Made by a program: the position numbers and the translations under genes
The notes under the pieces: generated by a model
Told to the model about the DNA's origin: nothing
Seen by the model: the letters and a program-made list of their open reading frames with translations, nothing else
The model's database searches: none
Source: Streptomyces sp. TLI_235
Lineage (GTDB): Bacteria > Actinomycetota > Actinomycetes > Streptomycetales > Streptomycetaceae
Direction: 5' to 3'
Length of the DNA stretch: 64,000 nt
Assembly (NCBI GenBank): GCA_002300355.1
Contig: NSGV01000002.1
Coordinates: forward strand, 1,426,001-1,490,000
Part shown: piece after piece, positions 1 through 8,553 of the stretch
How the letters are laid out: every line of letters begins with the position of its first letter
Numbering within the stretch: position 1 is the first letter of the stretch

Positions 1-1376
1 GGCTCTGGCTGGAGCGGCTCGCCGCGGCCGACCCCGCGGCGGCCGAGGACGGCGGGCCCATCGACCTCGGCGCGATCCGGGCCGCCGTCCTCGCCGTCGG
101 CGGCTGGGCCGACCCGCAGGCCGGCACCGTGCTCCGCCTCGTCGAGGAACTCGGCGCCGACGCCCGCGGCATCCTCGGCCCCTGGCCGCACCAGTACCCC
201 GACCAAGGCCTGCCGCCCGGCCCCGCGATCGGCTTCCTCCAGGAGACCCTCCGCTGGTGGGACCACTGGCTCAGGGGCGCCGACACCGGCGTCCTCAAGG
301 AACCCGCGCTGCGCAGCTGGATGAACGAGTCGGTGCCGCCCGCCCCCGCGTACGCCAACCGGCCCGGCCGCTGGGTCGGCGACGACGGCTGGCCCTCCCC
401 CGACGTCCGCGAGGTGCGCTACGGGCTGGACGGCGCGCTGCGCACCGCCGGGACGCCCTCGGGCGAGCGCTTCGTCCCGGTCCGCTCCCCGCAGCACACC
501 GGGATCGACGCCGGGGCGGTCCGCCCGTCCGGCGGCACCGCCGACCTGCCGCCCGACCAGCGCGAGGAGGACGGTCGCTCGGTCTGCTTCGACTCCGCGC
601 CGCTGCCCGAGCCCGAGGAACTGCTCGGCGGGGCGACGCTGCGGCTGCGGGTGCGCTGCGACGGCCGGCACGGGCAGGTCGCGGCCCGGGTCTGCGACGT
701 GGCGCCGGACGGCTCGTCCACCCTGGTCGCCCGCGGTGCGGCGGCGCTCGCCGGGGGCGACGGACCGGTGGAGGCCGAGCTCGCGCTGACACCCGTCGCG
801 CACGCCTTCCCGGCCGGGCACCGGATCCGGCTGGCGCTCTCCTCCGCGTACTGGCCGTGGCTGTGGCCGGTGGCGGAGACCGGCGGCTTCGAGGTGGACC
901 CGGGTGGCTCGGTGCTCACCCTGCCGGTGCGGCACCTGGCGGCGGACGCGGGCAGCGGGCCGGTCTCCTTCGACCCGCCCGAGCAGGCCCCGACCCCGGC
1001 CGAACTGCACCCCGAGCCGCTGGTGGCCCACCCGGAACGGCAGGTGGTGCACGACGTGGCCGCGGGCGAGTGGCGGCTGCAGCTCGCCCACCCGGCCGGG
1101 GCGACGGTGCACACCGACGGCCTCGCCGAGGAGGAGCACGTGGTGGAGGCGTACCGGATCCGGGCCGACGACCCGCTGAGCGCCCGGGCCAGGACCGACC
1201 GGACGGTGCGGCTGGAGCGGACGGACATCGGCTGGGACGTCACCCTGCAGCTCCGGTCCGAGGCGAGCTGCGACGCCGGGCACATCACCGTCCACGACCA
1301 CCTGCGGGCCCTGGAGGGCGGCGACGTGATCTTCGAACGCAACTGGCGCCGCCGCCTGCCGCGGGGCAACCACTAG
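1..1376 (+). CDS. CocE/NonD-type alpha/beta hydrolase, C-terminal part (5' end outside window)
   Basis: The frame is open from the left edge, so the gene starts upstream. The visible protein begins in the hydrolase core: GGWADP and then GPWPHQYPD are the usual places of the catalytic Asp and His of the CocE/X-Pro dipeptidyl-peptidase family, and the nucleophile Ser would lie upstream. From about codon 170 of the visible part, a beta-rich segment (TLRLRV, AARVCDVAPDGSS, AGHRIRLALSSAYWPWLWP) matches the PepX C-terminal jelly-roll domain. Family members hydrolyse acyl esters or X-Pro peptides, and the substrate cannot be read from this part. No signal peptide can be judged. A GAACTGCGC repeat element follows the stop. 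Confidence 0.85.
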   Translation, partial: LWLERLAAADPAAAEDGGPIDLGAIRAAVLAVGGWADPQAGTVLRLVEELGADARGILGPWPHQYPDQGLPPGPAIGFLQETLRWWDHWLRGADTGVLKEPALRSWMNESVPPAPAYANRPGRWVGDDGWPSPDVREVRYGLDGALRTAGTPSGERFVPVRSPQHTGIDAGAVRPSGGTADLPPDQREEDGRSVCFDSAPLPEPEELLGGATLRLRVRCDGRHGQVAARVCDVAPDGSSTLVARGAAALAGGDGPVEAELALTPVAHAFPAGHRIRLALSSAYWPWLWPVAETGGFEVDPGGSVLTLPVRHLAADAGSGPVSFDPPEQAPTPAELHPEPLVAHPERQVVHDVAAGEWRLQLAHPAGATVHTDGLAEEEHVVEAYRIRADDPLSARARTDRTVRLERTDIGWDVTLQLRSEASCDAGHITVHDHLRALEGGDVIFERNWRRRLPRGNH

Positions 1377-1380
1377 TGGC

Positions 1381-1515
1381 GCTGGGGGCACCTCAGGGCC
1401 GAAGGCCGGGGGCGGAACTGCGCAATCCGAGGGTGGGCGTCACCGACAGCACGGGCCAAGCCCTGATCTGCACGACGACCCGCATCCGAATTGCGCAGTT
1501 CCCCGCGCCCCTGGG
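1381..1515. repeat. Intergenic GAACTGCGC inverted-repeat element, copy 1
   Basis: Arms GGAACTGCGCAAT (1414-1426) and ATTGCGCAGTTCC (1490-1502) are perfect inverted copies around a 63-nt centre. They are flanked by GGCCGGGGGCGG and CCCCGCGCCCCTGGG. The same words recur in copy 2 at 18871-19048 in the opposite orientation. Such GGGGCGCGGGGAACTGCGC palindromes are dispersed in streptomycete intergenic DNA. It lies between the convergent hydrolase and oxidoreductase genes and may fold as a terminator-like hairpin. Confidence 0.75.
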
Positions 1516-1527
1516 CGGTAGCCCATG

Positions 1528-1577
1528 AGGGCGCTTCTGCGTGCGCCGGGTCAGGGCGCTTCTGCGTGGGCCGGGTC
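1528..1577. repeat. Two tandem 25-bp repeats
   Basis: Positions 1528-1552 and 1553-1577 are the same 25-bp word apart from one C/G difference. The second unit reaches the stop codon of the oxidoreductase. It looks like a recent slippage duplication at a gene end. Confidence 0.8.
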
Positions 1578-2778
1578 AGGCCGCTGCCTCCGCCCGTGCA
1601 CGGCCGGGGAGCTCCTCCCGGACGACGCGCCGGCGGCGGGACGGCATGCCCGCTGTCGGGTTGGCGACGCCCCAGGCCGCGCCCTTGCAGATCAGTTCCT
1701 TGTAGAGGGCGGCCACGCGGCCGGTCAGGGTGCGGTCGACCGCGCGGTCGTCGGCGGTGACGAACTGGATCAGGCCCTCCTTGCGGCCGAGCGAGATGCA
1801 CTGCTGGAAGTAGCGGACGGGGACGCGGGGGACCTTGGTCCCGGCGAGACGGGCCGCGGCGGCGTCGGCGGCCTGCCAGGCCATCGGGACGCCCGAGGCG
1901 CAGGACATGCGGAGGGGCTTGCCGCCCGGGCCGATCGCCATCGCGGCGTCGCCCACTGCGTACACGTCCGGGTGGGAGACCGAGCGCATCGTGCCGTCGA
2001 CCGCGATCCGGCCGTCGTCGGTGAGTTCGAGGGTGGTGGCCCGGGCCATCGGGTGGACGGCGAAGCCGGTGGTCCAGACGGTGACCCCGGCGGGGATGGT
2101 CCGGCCGTCGGCGGTCGTCACGCGGTCCGCCTCCACCGCGGTGACCGCGGCGTGTTCGTGGACGGTGATGCCGAGCCCGTCCACCACCTTCCGCAGGTGG
2201 GCACGGCCCTTCTCGGAGAGCCAGTCGCCGAGGGCGCCGCGGGCGGCCAGGGCGACGTCGAGGTCCGGGCGGGCCTCGGCGATCTCGGTCGCGGCCTCCA
2301 CGCCGGTCAGGCCGCCGCCGATCACGACCACGGGCCGGCCGGCGTCCAGGGCGGCCAGGCGGTCGCGGAGGCGGAGGGCGCCGGGGCGGCCGGAGATGTC
2401 GTGGGCGTGTTCGGCGGCGCCGGGGACGCCCCCGTCGTTCCAGCCGCTGCCGAGGGCGTAGACCAGGGTGTCGTACGCCAGTTCCTCCGGCTCGGGGCCG
2501 TTCGCGGCGGTGACCGTCACCGTCTTGCGGTCCACGTCCACGGCGGTGACCTTCGCGAGCTTCAGTGCCACGCCCGTGCCCGCGAACATCTCGCCGAACG
2601 GCCGGGGCCTGAGGTCCTGGCCGGCCGCGAGCTGGTGCAGCCGGACGCGCTCGACGAAGTCGGGCTCGGGATTGACGAGGGTGATGGTGACGTCCTCGCG
2701 GTGCAGCCGCTTGGCGAGGCGGCCGGCGGCGACGGCTCCGGTGTAGCCGGCTCCGAGGACGACGATGCGGTGCTGCAT
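1576..2778 (-). CDS. NAD(P)/FAD-dependent oxidoreductase (NDH-2-like)
   Basis: A 400-residue flavoprotein with two Rossmann motifs: GAGYTG at residues 9-14 for FAD and GGGLTG near 154-159 for NAD(P)H. A late VYAVGDAA segment is typical of the FAD-ribityl binding site. The fold resembles type II NADH dehydrogenases and related disulfide-reductase-like enzymes, and the acceptor is unknown. I chose the ATG at 2778 because AGGAG sits 7 nt upstream and the glycine motif starts at once; the frame stays open further upstream without protein-like sequence. The next gene upstream is an ECF41 sigma factor. ECF41 genes are usually next to a carboxymuconolactone decarboxylase, oxidoreductase or epimerase that they control, so this gene is the likely target. 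Confidence 0.88.
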   Translation of the reverse strand: MQHRIVVLGAGYTGAVAAGRLAKRLHREDVTITLVNPEPDFVERVRLHQLAAGQDLRPRPFGEMFAGTGVALKLAKVTAVDVDRKTVTVTAANGPEPEELAYDTLVYALGSGWNDGGVPGAAEHAHDISGRPGALRLRDRLAALDAGRPVVVIGGGLTGVEAATEIAEARPDLDVALAARGALGDWLSEKGRAHLRKVVDGLGITVHEHAAVTAVEADRVTTADGRTIPAGVTVWTTGFAVHPMARATTLELTDDGRIAVDGTMRSVSHPDVYAVGDAAMAIGPGGKPLRMSCASGVPMAWQAADAAAARLAGTKVPRVPVRYFQQCISLGRKEGLIQFVTADDRAVDRTLTGRVAALYKELICKGAAWGVANPTAGMPSRRRRVVREELPGRARAEAAA

Positions 2779-2834
2779 GTGCCTGCTCCTGTCTGGAGGG
2801 TTCCGCCGCTGTCTCTGCGCGGTTTCGCCTCTTG

Positions 2835-2861
2835 AACCGGGCAGCCCGGCGTTTCCTGACA
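2835..2861 (-). promoter_or_regulatory. Candidate ECF41-type promoter for the oxidoreductase
   Basis: Read on the minus strand, TGTCAGG (2861-2855) lies 15 nt before CGGTT (2839-2835), 57-83 nt upstream of the ATG. ECF41 promoters are reported as TGTCACA, a 16-17 nt spacer and CGTC, so the -35 part is similar and the -10 part is poor. The sequence is seen; the role is inferred. Confidence 0.35.
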
Positions 2862-2870
2862 GGACCGGGA

Positions 2871-2886
2871 TGTGAAGCACGTCACA
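2871..2886. promoter_or_regulatory. CRP-like palindrome TGTGA-N6-TCACA
   Basis: TGTGAAGCACGTCACA has perfect TGTGA and TCACA half-sites 6 nt apart. It also fits the GTG(N6)GNCAC motif described for Streptomyces Crp. It lies 93 bp upstream of the oxidoreductase start and just beyond the sigma-factor stop, a position suited to controlling the oxidoreductase. Confidence 0.55.
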
Positions 2887-2891
2887 TCGGG

Positions 2892-3836
2892 TCAGAGGAC
2901 GTGGAGCGGGCCACTCCCGTGGTCCGCGGCGGCCCACTGCTCGGTCGCCCGGACGAGCTTGTCGGGGTTGACCTGGCTGCGGACCGCGGCGATGCCGTCC
3001 GCGGTGACCTCCAGGCAGGTGATCCCGACGACCCGGCCGTCCACGACCGCCACGATGGCGGGCCCGCCGTTGGCGTCCGCGGCGTAGATCTCGGCCGCGC
3101 CGCCGACATGGGCCCGCTTGGCCTCGCTGGGCCTGAACAGGCCGCGCAGGAACTTGGCGACCGCGAGCGCGCCCTCGAACGCCTTCGCGCGGGCCGGGAC
3201 CTTGCCGCCGCCGTCGCCGACCGAGACGGCGTCCTGGGTGAGCAGGCGTACGAGGGGTTCGGTACGGCCGCTGGTCGCCGCGGCGAGGAACTCCTCGACG
3301 ATCCTCCGGGCGGCGGCCTCGTCGATCTCGGTGCGCGCCCTGCCGTCCGCGACGTGCTTCTTGGCCCGGTGGTAGATCTGCTGGCTGGCGGCCTCGGTGA
3401 CGTTCAGGATCTCGGCGATCTCCCGGTGCGGGTAGTCGAAGGCCTCACGCAGCACGTACACCGCCCGCTCGTTGGGCGACAGGCGCTCCAGCAGGACGAG
3501 GACGGCGTACGACACCGACTCGCGCTGCTCGGCGGTGTCGGCCGGGCCGAGCATCGGGTCCCCGGCGAGCAGCGGCTCGGGGAGCCACGCCCCCACGTAC
3601 GTCTCACGCCGGGCGCGTGCCGAAGTGAGCATGTTGAGACAGAAGTTGGTGAGGACCTTGGTCAGCCAGGCCTCGGGCACCCCGATCCGCTCGACGTCGG
3701 CCGCCTGCCAGCGCAGGAACGTCTCCTGCACGGCGTCCTCGGCCTCGCCCGACGAGCCGAGCAGCCGGTAGGCGATGGCCTCCAGCCGGGGCCTGGCGGC
3801 CTCGAACCGGTCCACGTCGCTCATGATCAGGGCCAT
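2892..3836 (-). CDS. ECF41-family RNA polymerase sigma factor (SigJ-like)
   Basis: The protein has 314 residues. Region 2 (LLGSSGEAEDAVQETFLRW) and region 4 (LSPNERAVYVLREAFDYPH) are followed by an extra C-terminal SnoaL-like domain of about 130 residues, the hallmark of ECF41. The two signature motifs of the group are visible: DGGGK just after region 4 (usually DGGGR) and NPDKL near the C-terminus. In this group the C-terminal domain tunes sigma activity in place of a separate anti-sigma factor. AGGA lies 8 nt before the ATG at 3836; an ATG 12 nt downstream is also possible. It directs transcription initiation, probably of its oxidoreductase neighbour. Confidence 0.92.
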   Translation of the reverse strand: MALIMSDVDRFEAARPRLEAIAYRLLGSSGEAEDAVQETFLRWQAADVERIGVPEAWLTKVLTNFCLNMLTSARARRETYVGAWLPEPLLAGDPMLGPADTAEQRESVSYAVLVLLERLSPNERAVYVLREAFDYPHREIAEILNVTEAASQQIYHRAKKHVADGRARTEIDEAAARRIVEEFLAAATSGRTEPLVRLLTQDAVSVGDGGGKVPARAKAFEGALAVAKFLRGLFRPSEAKRAHVGGAAEIYAADANGGPAIVAVVDGRVVGITCLEVTADGIAAVRSQVNPDKLVRATEQWAAADHGSGPLHVL

Positions 3837-3941
3837 GCCCGCGATCCTAGTTTCTTCGGACGCATACGGGCGACCTGTCAGGGGCGATTCGACCGACGAG
3901 AGGTCCGGCGGCCGCCGCCGTCGGACCCCTCTGTCAGGGGG

Positions 3942-5282
3942 TCAGCTGGTGCGGTGGGTGCGGATGAGCTCCGCGTACCGCTCGCCGCTGGCCTTCACGG
4001 TGCGCTGCTGGGTGTCGTAGTCGACGTGCACCAGGCCGAACCGCTTGTCGTAGCCGTACGCCCACTCGAAGTTGTCGAGCAGTGACCAGGCGAAGTAGCC
4101 GGCCAGCGGGGCGCCCTTGGCGACGGCGCGGGCGCAGGCGGCCAGGTGGCCCTCCAGGTAGGCGGTGCGCTCGGTGTCCTCGATCCGGCCGTCCGCCGTC
4201 ACGGTGTCCCGGTACGCGGAGCCGTTCTCGGTGATGTAGATCCTCCGGACGCCGTACTCCTCGGTGAGGCGCATCAGCAGCTGGTGGATGCCGTCGGCGT
4301 CCACCTCCCAGCCCATCGCGGTGTGCTCGTCGTTGCGGCCGGGGGCCTGCCGGAACTGCGGGACCGGGCCGGTCGGGTCGTCCTGGACGAACTGGCGGAA
4401 GTAGTAGTTGAGGCCGATCCAGTCGAGCGGGGCCGAGATGAGCTCCATGTCGCCGTCGCGGACGGGGAGTTCGACGTCGTAGAGCTTGACCATGTCCTCC
4501 GGGTAGCCGCGGCCGAGGACGGGGTCGAGCCACCAGCGGTTGATGTGGCCGTCGGCGCGGACGGCGGCGAGGCGGTCCGCCTCGCTGTCAGAGGCCGGGA
4601 TGATCGGGCTGAGGTTGTTGACGATGCCGACCTGGACGTCCGGGTGGGCCGCGCGCAGCGCCTGCACGGCGTAGCCGTGGCCGAGGTGCAGGTGGTACGA
4701 GGTGCGGACGGCGGCGGTGAGGTCCGTCCAGCCCGGGGCCATCGTGCCCTCGAGGTGGCCGATCCAGGAGGAGCAGAGCGGCTCGTTGAGGGTGGCCCAG
4801 TGCTTGACGCGGTCGCCGAGGCGGTCGGCGACGACGGCCGCGTACTCGCCGAAGCGCTCGGCGGTGGCGCGCTCGGGCCAGCCGCCGCGGTCCTGCTGGG
4901 CCTGCGGGAGGTCCCAGTGGTACAGGGTGCCGTGCGGGGTGATGCCGGCCTCCAGGAGGCCGTCGACCAGCCGGTCGTAGAAGGCGAGGCCCTCGGCGTT
5001 GACCCGGCCGTCGGCCTGCGGCACCACGCGCGGCCAGGCGACGGAGAAGCGGTAGGCGCCGAGGCCGAGCCGCTTCATGAGGCCGATGTCCTCGCTGTAG
5101 CGGTGGTAGTGGTCGCAGGCGGTGTCGCCGTGGTCGCCGTGGTCGATCTTCCCGGGGGTGTGGGAGAAGGTGTCCCAGATGGAGGGCGCGCGGCCGTCCT
5201 CGTCCACGGCACCCTCGATCTGGTACGCGGAGGTGGCCGCGCCCCAGACGAAGTCGTCCGGCAGGGCGTTGAGGTCGTTCAC
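3942..5282 (-). CDS. GH1 beta-glucosidase (cytoplasmic)
   Basis: A 446-residue family 1 glycoside hydrolase without signal peptide. It starts with the usual PDDFVWGAATSAYQIEG, has the acid/base Glu in TLNEP, the nucleophile Glu in ITENGSAY and the aglycone Trp region WSLLDNFEWAYGY. It would release glucose from imported beta-glucosides. It is the last gene of a minus-strand operon after a sugar-binding protein and two permeases. The chosen GTG (5282) has GAAAGG 6 nt upstream. A GTG at 5306 would overlap the permease stop as GTGA but has no ribosome site. The frame runs on upstream through the permease gene, but that part is a shadow. A second GH1 gene is at 58800. Confidence 0.95.
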   Translation of the reverse strand: MNDLNALPDDFVWGAATSAYQIEGAVDEDGRAPSIWDTFSHTPGKIDHGDHGDTACDHYHRYSEDIGLMKRLGLGAYRFSVAWPRVVPQADGRVNAEGLAFYDRLVDGLLEAGITPHGTLYHWDLPQAQQDRGGWPERATAERFGEYAAVVADRLGDRVKHWATLNEPLCSSWIGHLEGTMAPGWTDLTAAVRTSYHLHLGHGYAVQALRAAHPDVQVGIVNNLSPIIPASDSEADRLAAVRADGHINRWWLDPVLGRGYPEDMVKLYDVELPVRDGDMELISAPLDWIGLNYYFRQFVQDDPTGPVPQFRQAPGRNDEHTAMGWEVDADGIHQLLMRLTEEYGVRRIYITENGSAYRDTVTADGRIEDTERTAYLEGHLAACARAVAKGAPLAGYFAWSLLDNFEWAYGYDKRFGLVHVDYDTQQRTVKASGERYAELIRTHRTS

Positions 5283-5302
5283 AACTGGCCTTTCAATCAG
5301 GG

Positions 5303-6145
5303 TCACTTGACGGCGCCGGCGGTGAGTCCGGCGACGAGGTAGCGCTGCAGGAGGAGGAAGCCGGCGACGACCGGAACGCTGACCACCAGGGAGGCGGCCA
5401 TGACCTGGTTCCAGTACACGTCGTTGAGCGTCGCGTAGCCCTGGAGGCCGACGGCGAGGGTGCGGGTCTCGTCGTCGGTCATCACGGAGGCGAAGAGCAC
5501 CTCGCCCCAGGCGGTCATGAAGGCGTAGACGGCGACGGCGACGATGCCGGGGATGGCGGCCGGGATGATGATCCGCACCAGGGCCCGGACCGGGCCGCAG
5601 CCGTCGACCAGGGCGGCCTCGTCCAGGTCCCGCGGGATGGAGTCGAAGTAGCCGACCAGCATCCAGATCGAGAAGGGCAGCGAGAAGGTCAGGTAGGTGA
5701 GGATGAGTCCGCCGCGGCTGCCGTAGAGGGCGACGCCGGTGGTGTTGCCGATGTTGACGAAGATGAGGAAGAGCGGCAGCAGGAAGAGGATGCCGGGGAA
5801 CATCTGCGTCGACAGCACGGTGACGGTGAACAGCCGGCGGCCGCGGAAGCGGTAGCGGCTGACGCCGTAGGCGGCGAGGATCGCGACGATCACCGAGAAG
5901 ATCGTCGCGCCGCCGGCCACGATGATCGAGTTGATGAAGTACCTGCCGAGCGGGACGGTCTTCCAGATGTCGAAGTAGGGCCGGACGGTGAGCGTGCTCG
6001 GTATCCAGCGGAACGGCCCCTGGACGTCCTGGAGCGGCTTCAGCGAGGAGCTGACCATGACGCCGACCGGGACGAGGGTGAAGACGGCGAGCAGCGCGAG
6101 GACGATCCGCCGGATCCACCGGAAGGACGCGGGCGGGTTAATCAT
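5303..6145 (-). CDS. Sugar ABC transporter permease (MalG/LacG type)
   Basis: A 280-residue inner-membrane protein with six predicted helices. The cytoplasmic EAA loop (DLDEAALVDGCGPVRALVRI, then PAAIPG) docks onto the ATPase. It ends FLLLQRYLVAGLTAGAVK, a usual ending for MalG-type carbohydrate permeases. It overlaps the MalF-type gene upstream by 8 nt, so the two are translationally coupled. No ATP-binding subunit is encoded here. Streptomycete sugar importers commonly share the MsiK ATPase, so MsiK is the likely partner. Confidence 0.93.
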   Translation of the reverse strand: MINPPASFRWIRRIVLALLAVFTLVPVGVMVSSSLKPLQDVQGPFRWIPSTLTVRPYFDIWKTVPLGRYFINSIIVAGGATIFSVIVAILAAYGVSRYRFRGRRLFTVTVLSTQMFPGILFLLPLFLIFVNIGNTTGVALYGSRGGLILTYLTFSLPFSIWMLVGYFDSIPRDLDEAALVDGCGPVRALVRIIIPAAIPGIVAVAVYAFMTAWGEVLFASVMTDDETRTLAVGLQGYATLNDVYWNQVMAASLVVSVPVVAGFLLLQRYLVAGLTAGAVK

Positions 6146-7067
6146 CGGCGCCCCTCCGACGCGAGGTGATGAACAGGTAGACCGACGTCACCAGCAGCAG
6201 GAACAGCAGGAGCAGGACGGACATCGCCGAGCCCGCGCCGAAGTTCCAGGTGACGAAGGAGGACTGGTAGATGTGGATGGATATGAGGTCCGAGGCCTCG
6301 GGCGCCGACTTGCCGAACAGCACGTAGGGCGTGTTGAAGTCGTTGAACGTCCAGAGGAAGAGGACCAGGACGAGCACCAGGTTGACCGGGCGCAGCGAGG
6401 GCAGGGTGATCCGGCGGATCTGCTGCCAGATGCCTGCGCCGTCCATGGCGGCGGCCTCGTAGAGCTCGCGGGGGATGTTCTGCAGACCGGCCGTCAGGGT
6501 GAGGAAGGCGAACGGCCAGGAGCGCCAGACGGAGACGGTGACGAGCGCGGTGAAGCTGTTGTCGCCGATCAGCCAGAACGGCCGGTCCGAGGTGAGGTGG
6601 AGCTGGTCGTGCAGGACGTGGTTGATCAGCCCGGTGTCCCGCTGGAACATGAACGACCAGGTGATGACGGCCGCGTAGACGGGGAGGGCGTAGGGCAGCA
6701 GGAAGGCCGCGCGGAGCAGCCCCCTGCCGCGGAAGGCGTCCTGCATCATGATCGCCGCCGTGGTGCCCACCAGCCAGGAGAGGCCGACGGCGAGGATCGT
6801 GAAGGCGCAGGTCACCCAGAACGAGTTGAGCAGCGACTGGCCGACGGGGGCACTGAAGTCCACCGCCAGGTGGTAGTTCCCGAGGCCAGTCCACGGTGCG
6901 GACGACCAGTCCCGGATGAAGAACTGGGTGAGCTGTTTGAAGCTCATCACGATGCCGACCACCATGGGAACCAGGTGGATCAGCAGCTCCAGGAGCAGTG
7001 CCGGGAGCAGGAGCAGGTAGGGCAGGCCCGAAGTGGTCAGGCGCAGTCGGCCGAGTCGCTGTCGCAC
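6138..7067 (-). CDS. Sugar ABC transporter permease (MalF type)
   Basis: A 309-residue membrane protein with six hydrophobic segments and the EAA-loop sequence ELYEAAAMDGAGIWQQIRRI followed by TLPSLRPV. The N-terminal helix (LPYLLLLPALLLELLIHLVP) and a long periplasmic loop are as in MalF-type subunits. It forms the channel with the MalG-type protein encoded just downstream. It follows the binding-protein gene by 1 nt, so expression is as one operon. Confidence 0.93.
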   Translation of the reverse strand: MRQRLGRLRLTTSGLPYLLLLPALLLELLIHLVPMVVGIVMSFKQLTQFFIRDWSSAPWTGLGNYHLAVDFSAPVGQSLLNSFWVTCAFTILAVGLSWLVGTTAAIMMQDAFRGRGLLRAAFLLPYALPVYAAVITWSFMFQRDTGLINHVLHDQLHLTSDRPFWLIGDNSFTALVTVSVWRSWPFAFLTLTAGLQNIPRELYEAAAMDGAGIWQQIRRITLPSLRPVNLVLVLVLFLWTFNDFNTPYVLFGKSAPEASDLISIHIYQSSFVTWNFGAGSAMSVLLLLFLLLVTSVYLFITSRRRGADD

Positions 7068-7068
7068 G

Positions 7069-8385
7069 TCAGTTGGCCGGCATCTGCTGCTGGGCCTTGG
7101 TGAGTTCGGCCTTGACGGAGTCGTCGGTGACCGGCTTGCCGGCGGCGGCCGCGGCGAGCAGGTTCTTCACGGCGGTGCCGACGAGGGTCTCGAACTGGCT
7201 CTCGTTGGCGACCTGCGGGAGCGGCTGGGCGCTGGTGCCGAGGACCTTGGAGAGGGCCTGGAGCTCGGGGGTGGCGAAGGCGGGGTCGCCCTGGGCGTCC
7301 TTGACCGGCGGGAGGGAGCCGTAGGTCCTGTTGAGCTGGATCTGCTCGTCCTTACCGGTCATGAACTTCACGAAGTCCAGTGCGCCGTTCAGGTTCTTGG
7401 TGTTCTTGAAGACGGCGAGGTTGATCCCGGCGACCATGGAGCTGGTGAGCTTGGTACCGGAGGCGCCCGCCGGGACGGGGACGGTGGCGACGCCGTAGTC
7501 GTCGGGGTTCATGCCGTGGGACTTGAGGTTGGCACCGGCGGACTGCCACATCATCATGCCGACCTTGCCGGTGGCGAAGTCGGTGACGGTCTGGTTGTTG
7601 GCGTACTCGGCGTTGCCCGAGGCGGCGATCTTGTCCTTGGCGATCAGGTCGACGTACTGCTTGATCGCGGCGACGGCCTCGGGGGTGTCGAAGGCGGGCT
7701 TGCCGGAGGCGTCGAAGAAGTCGGCGCCGTGCTGCTTGCCGAGGGTGAAGGCGTGGTGGACGTTCTCGGAGACGTTGCCGCCCTCGACGGCGATGCCGAA
7801 CTTGCCGTCCTTGGTGAGCTTCTGGCCGTCGGCGATCAGCTCGTCCCAGGTGGCCGGCGGGCGCTCGATGCCGGCGGCCTGGAACATCTTCTTGTTGTAG
7901 TAGAGGCCGTAGGCCATGGAGTACAGCGGGACGGCGGCCGGGTCCTTGCCGGCCGCGCCGGCGGAGGCGATGGTGGCGGGCAGGAAGCGGTCCTTGCCGC
8001 CGATCTTGCCGAAGGCGGCGTCGTCGAAGGGCAGCAGGGCGCCGGTGGCCTGGAGCGAGGCGGACCAGGTGTTGCCGATGTTGAGGACGTCGGGGCCCTG
8101 GCCGGAGGTGGTGGCGGCGAGGATGCGGTTGAGCAGGTCGGACCAGGGGATGACTTCGAGCTTGACCTTGATGCCGGTCTGCTGCTCGAACTTTCTGAGC
8201 TCGGGCTCCAGGACCTGCTTGTCGTTCTCCAGGCTGGTGCCCTGGTTGCTGGCCCAGTACGTCAGCGTCTTGGGGCTGCTGTTGTCGCCGGAGCCGGAGG
8301 TGCTGGAGCCGCCTCCGCAGGCGGTGGCGGTGAGTGCAAGAGTCGCGACCACGGCGGTCGCGGCAGCCAGACGGTTGATACGCAT
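7069..8385 (-). CDS. Sugar-binding lipoprotein of ABC importer
   Basis: About 438 residues. A lipoprotein signal peptide (hydrophobic stretch ending LALTATAC, Cys then GGGSS) anchors the mature solute-binding protein outside the membrane. The body follows the SBP family 1 pattern (TYWASNQGTS, IPWSDLLNRI, ATTSGQGPDVLNIGN, YYNKKMFQAAGIERPP, TWDELI). The ATG at 8385 has AGGGG 7 nt upstream; the ATG at 8391 lies too close to that site. Context with a GH1 enzyme and a ROK regulator suggests a beta-glucoside such as cellobiose, gentiobiose or laminaribiose. The sugar itself cannot be read from sequence. Confidence 0.92.
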   Translation of the reverse strand: MRINRLAAATAVVATLALTATACGGGSSTSGSGDNSSPKTLTYWASNQGTSLENDKQVLEPELRKFEQQTGIKVKLEVIPWSDLLNRILAATTSGQGPDVLNIGNTWSASLQATGALLPFDDAAFGKIGGKDRFLPATIASAGAAGKDPAAVPLYSMAYGLYYNKKMFQAAGIERPPATWDELIADGQKLTKDGKFGIAVEGGNVSENVHHAFTLGKQHGADFFDASGKPAFDTPEAVAAIKQYVDLIAKDKIAASGNAEYANNQTVTDFATGKVGMMMWQSAGANLKSHGMNPDDYGVATVPVPAGASGTKLTSSMVAGINLAVFKNTKNLNGALDFVKFMTGKDEQIQLNRTYGSLPPVKDAQGDPAFATPELQALSKVLGTSAQPLPQVANESQFETLVGTAVKNLLAAAAAGKPVTDDSVKAELTKAQQQMPAN

Positions 8386-8463
8386 GACCATGCCCCTCTC
8401 GGGCGGGTGGATGGCGCGGTGGGGGGGTGGAAGGGCCTCCTGTCCGGGGGCGTCGACCCCGGG

Positions 8464-8512
8464 AAGGCTTTCTTCAGGCCGTGATTTAACGTGTGAGAAA
8501 AGCTGGCGTCAA
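8464..8512 (-). promoter_or_regulatory. Promoter and ROK-type operator of the first sugar ABC operon
   Basis: On the minus strand TTGACG (8512-8507), a 17-nt spacer and TTAAAT (8489-8484) form a good promoter. Two inverted half-sites bracket the -10: GAGAAAAGCT (8495-8504, in the spacer) and AGGCTTTCTT (8465-8474, near the start point), matching at 7 of 10 positions. This placement is what a repressor would use, and the divergent ROK gene is the obvious candidate. Confidence 0.6.
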
Positions 8513-8553
8513 GAGGATGTGCAGCGCTAGATTCGCTACAGGAGGGAGAACCG

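Noticed and set aside
3942..6119. A fused 725-residue permease-glucosidase
   Set aside because: The N-terminal part is Arg/Pro/His-rich out-of-frame translation of the MalG-type gene; the glucosidase has its own start at 5282.
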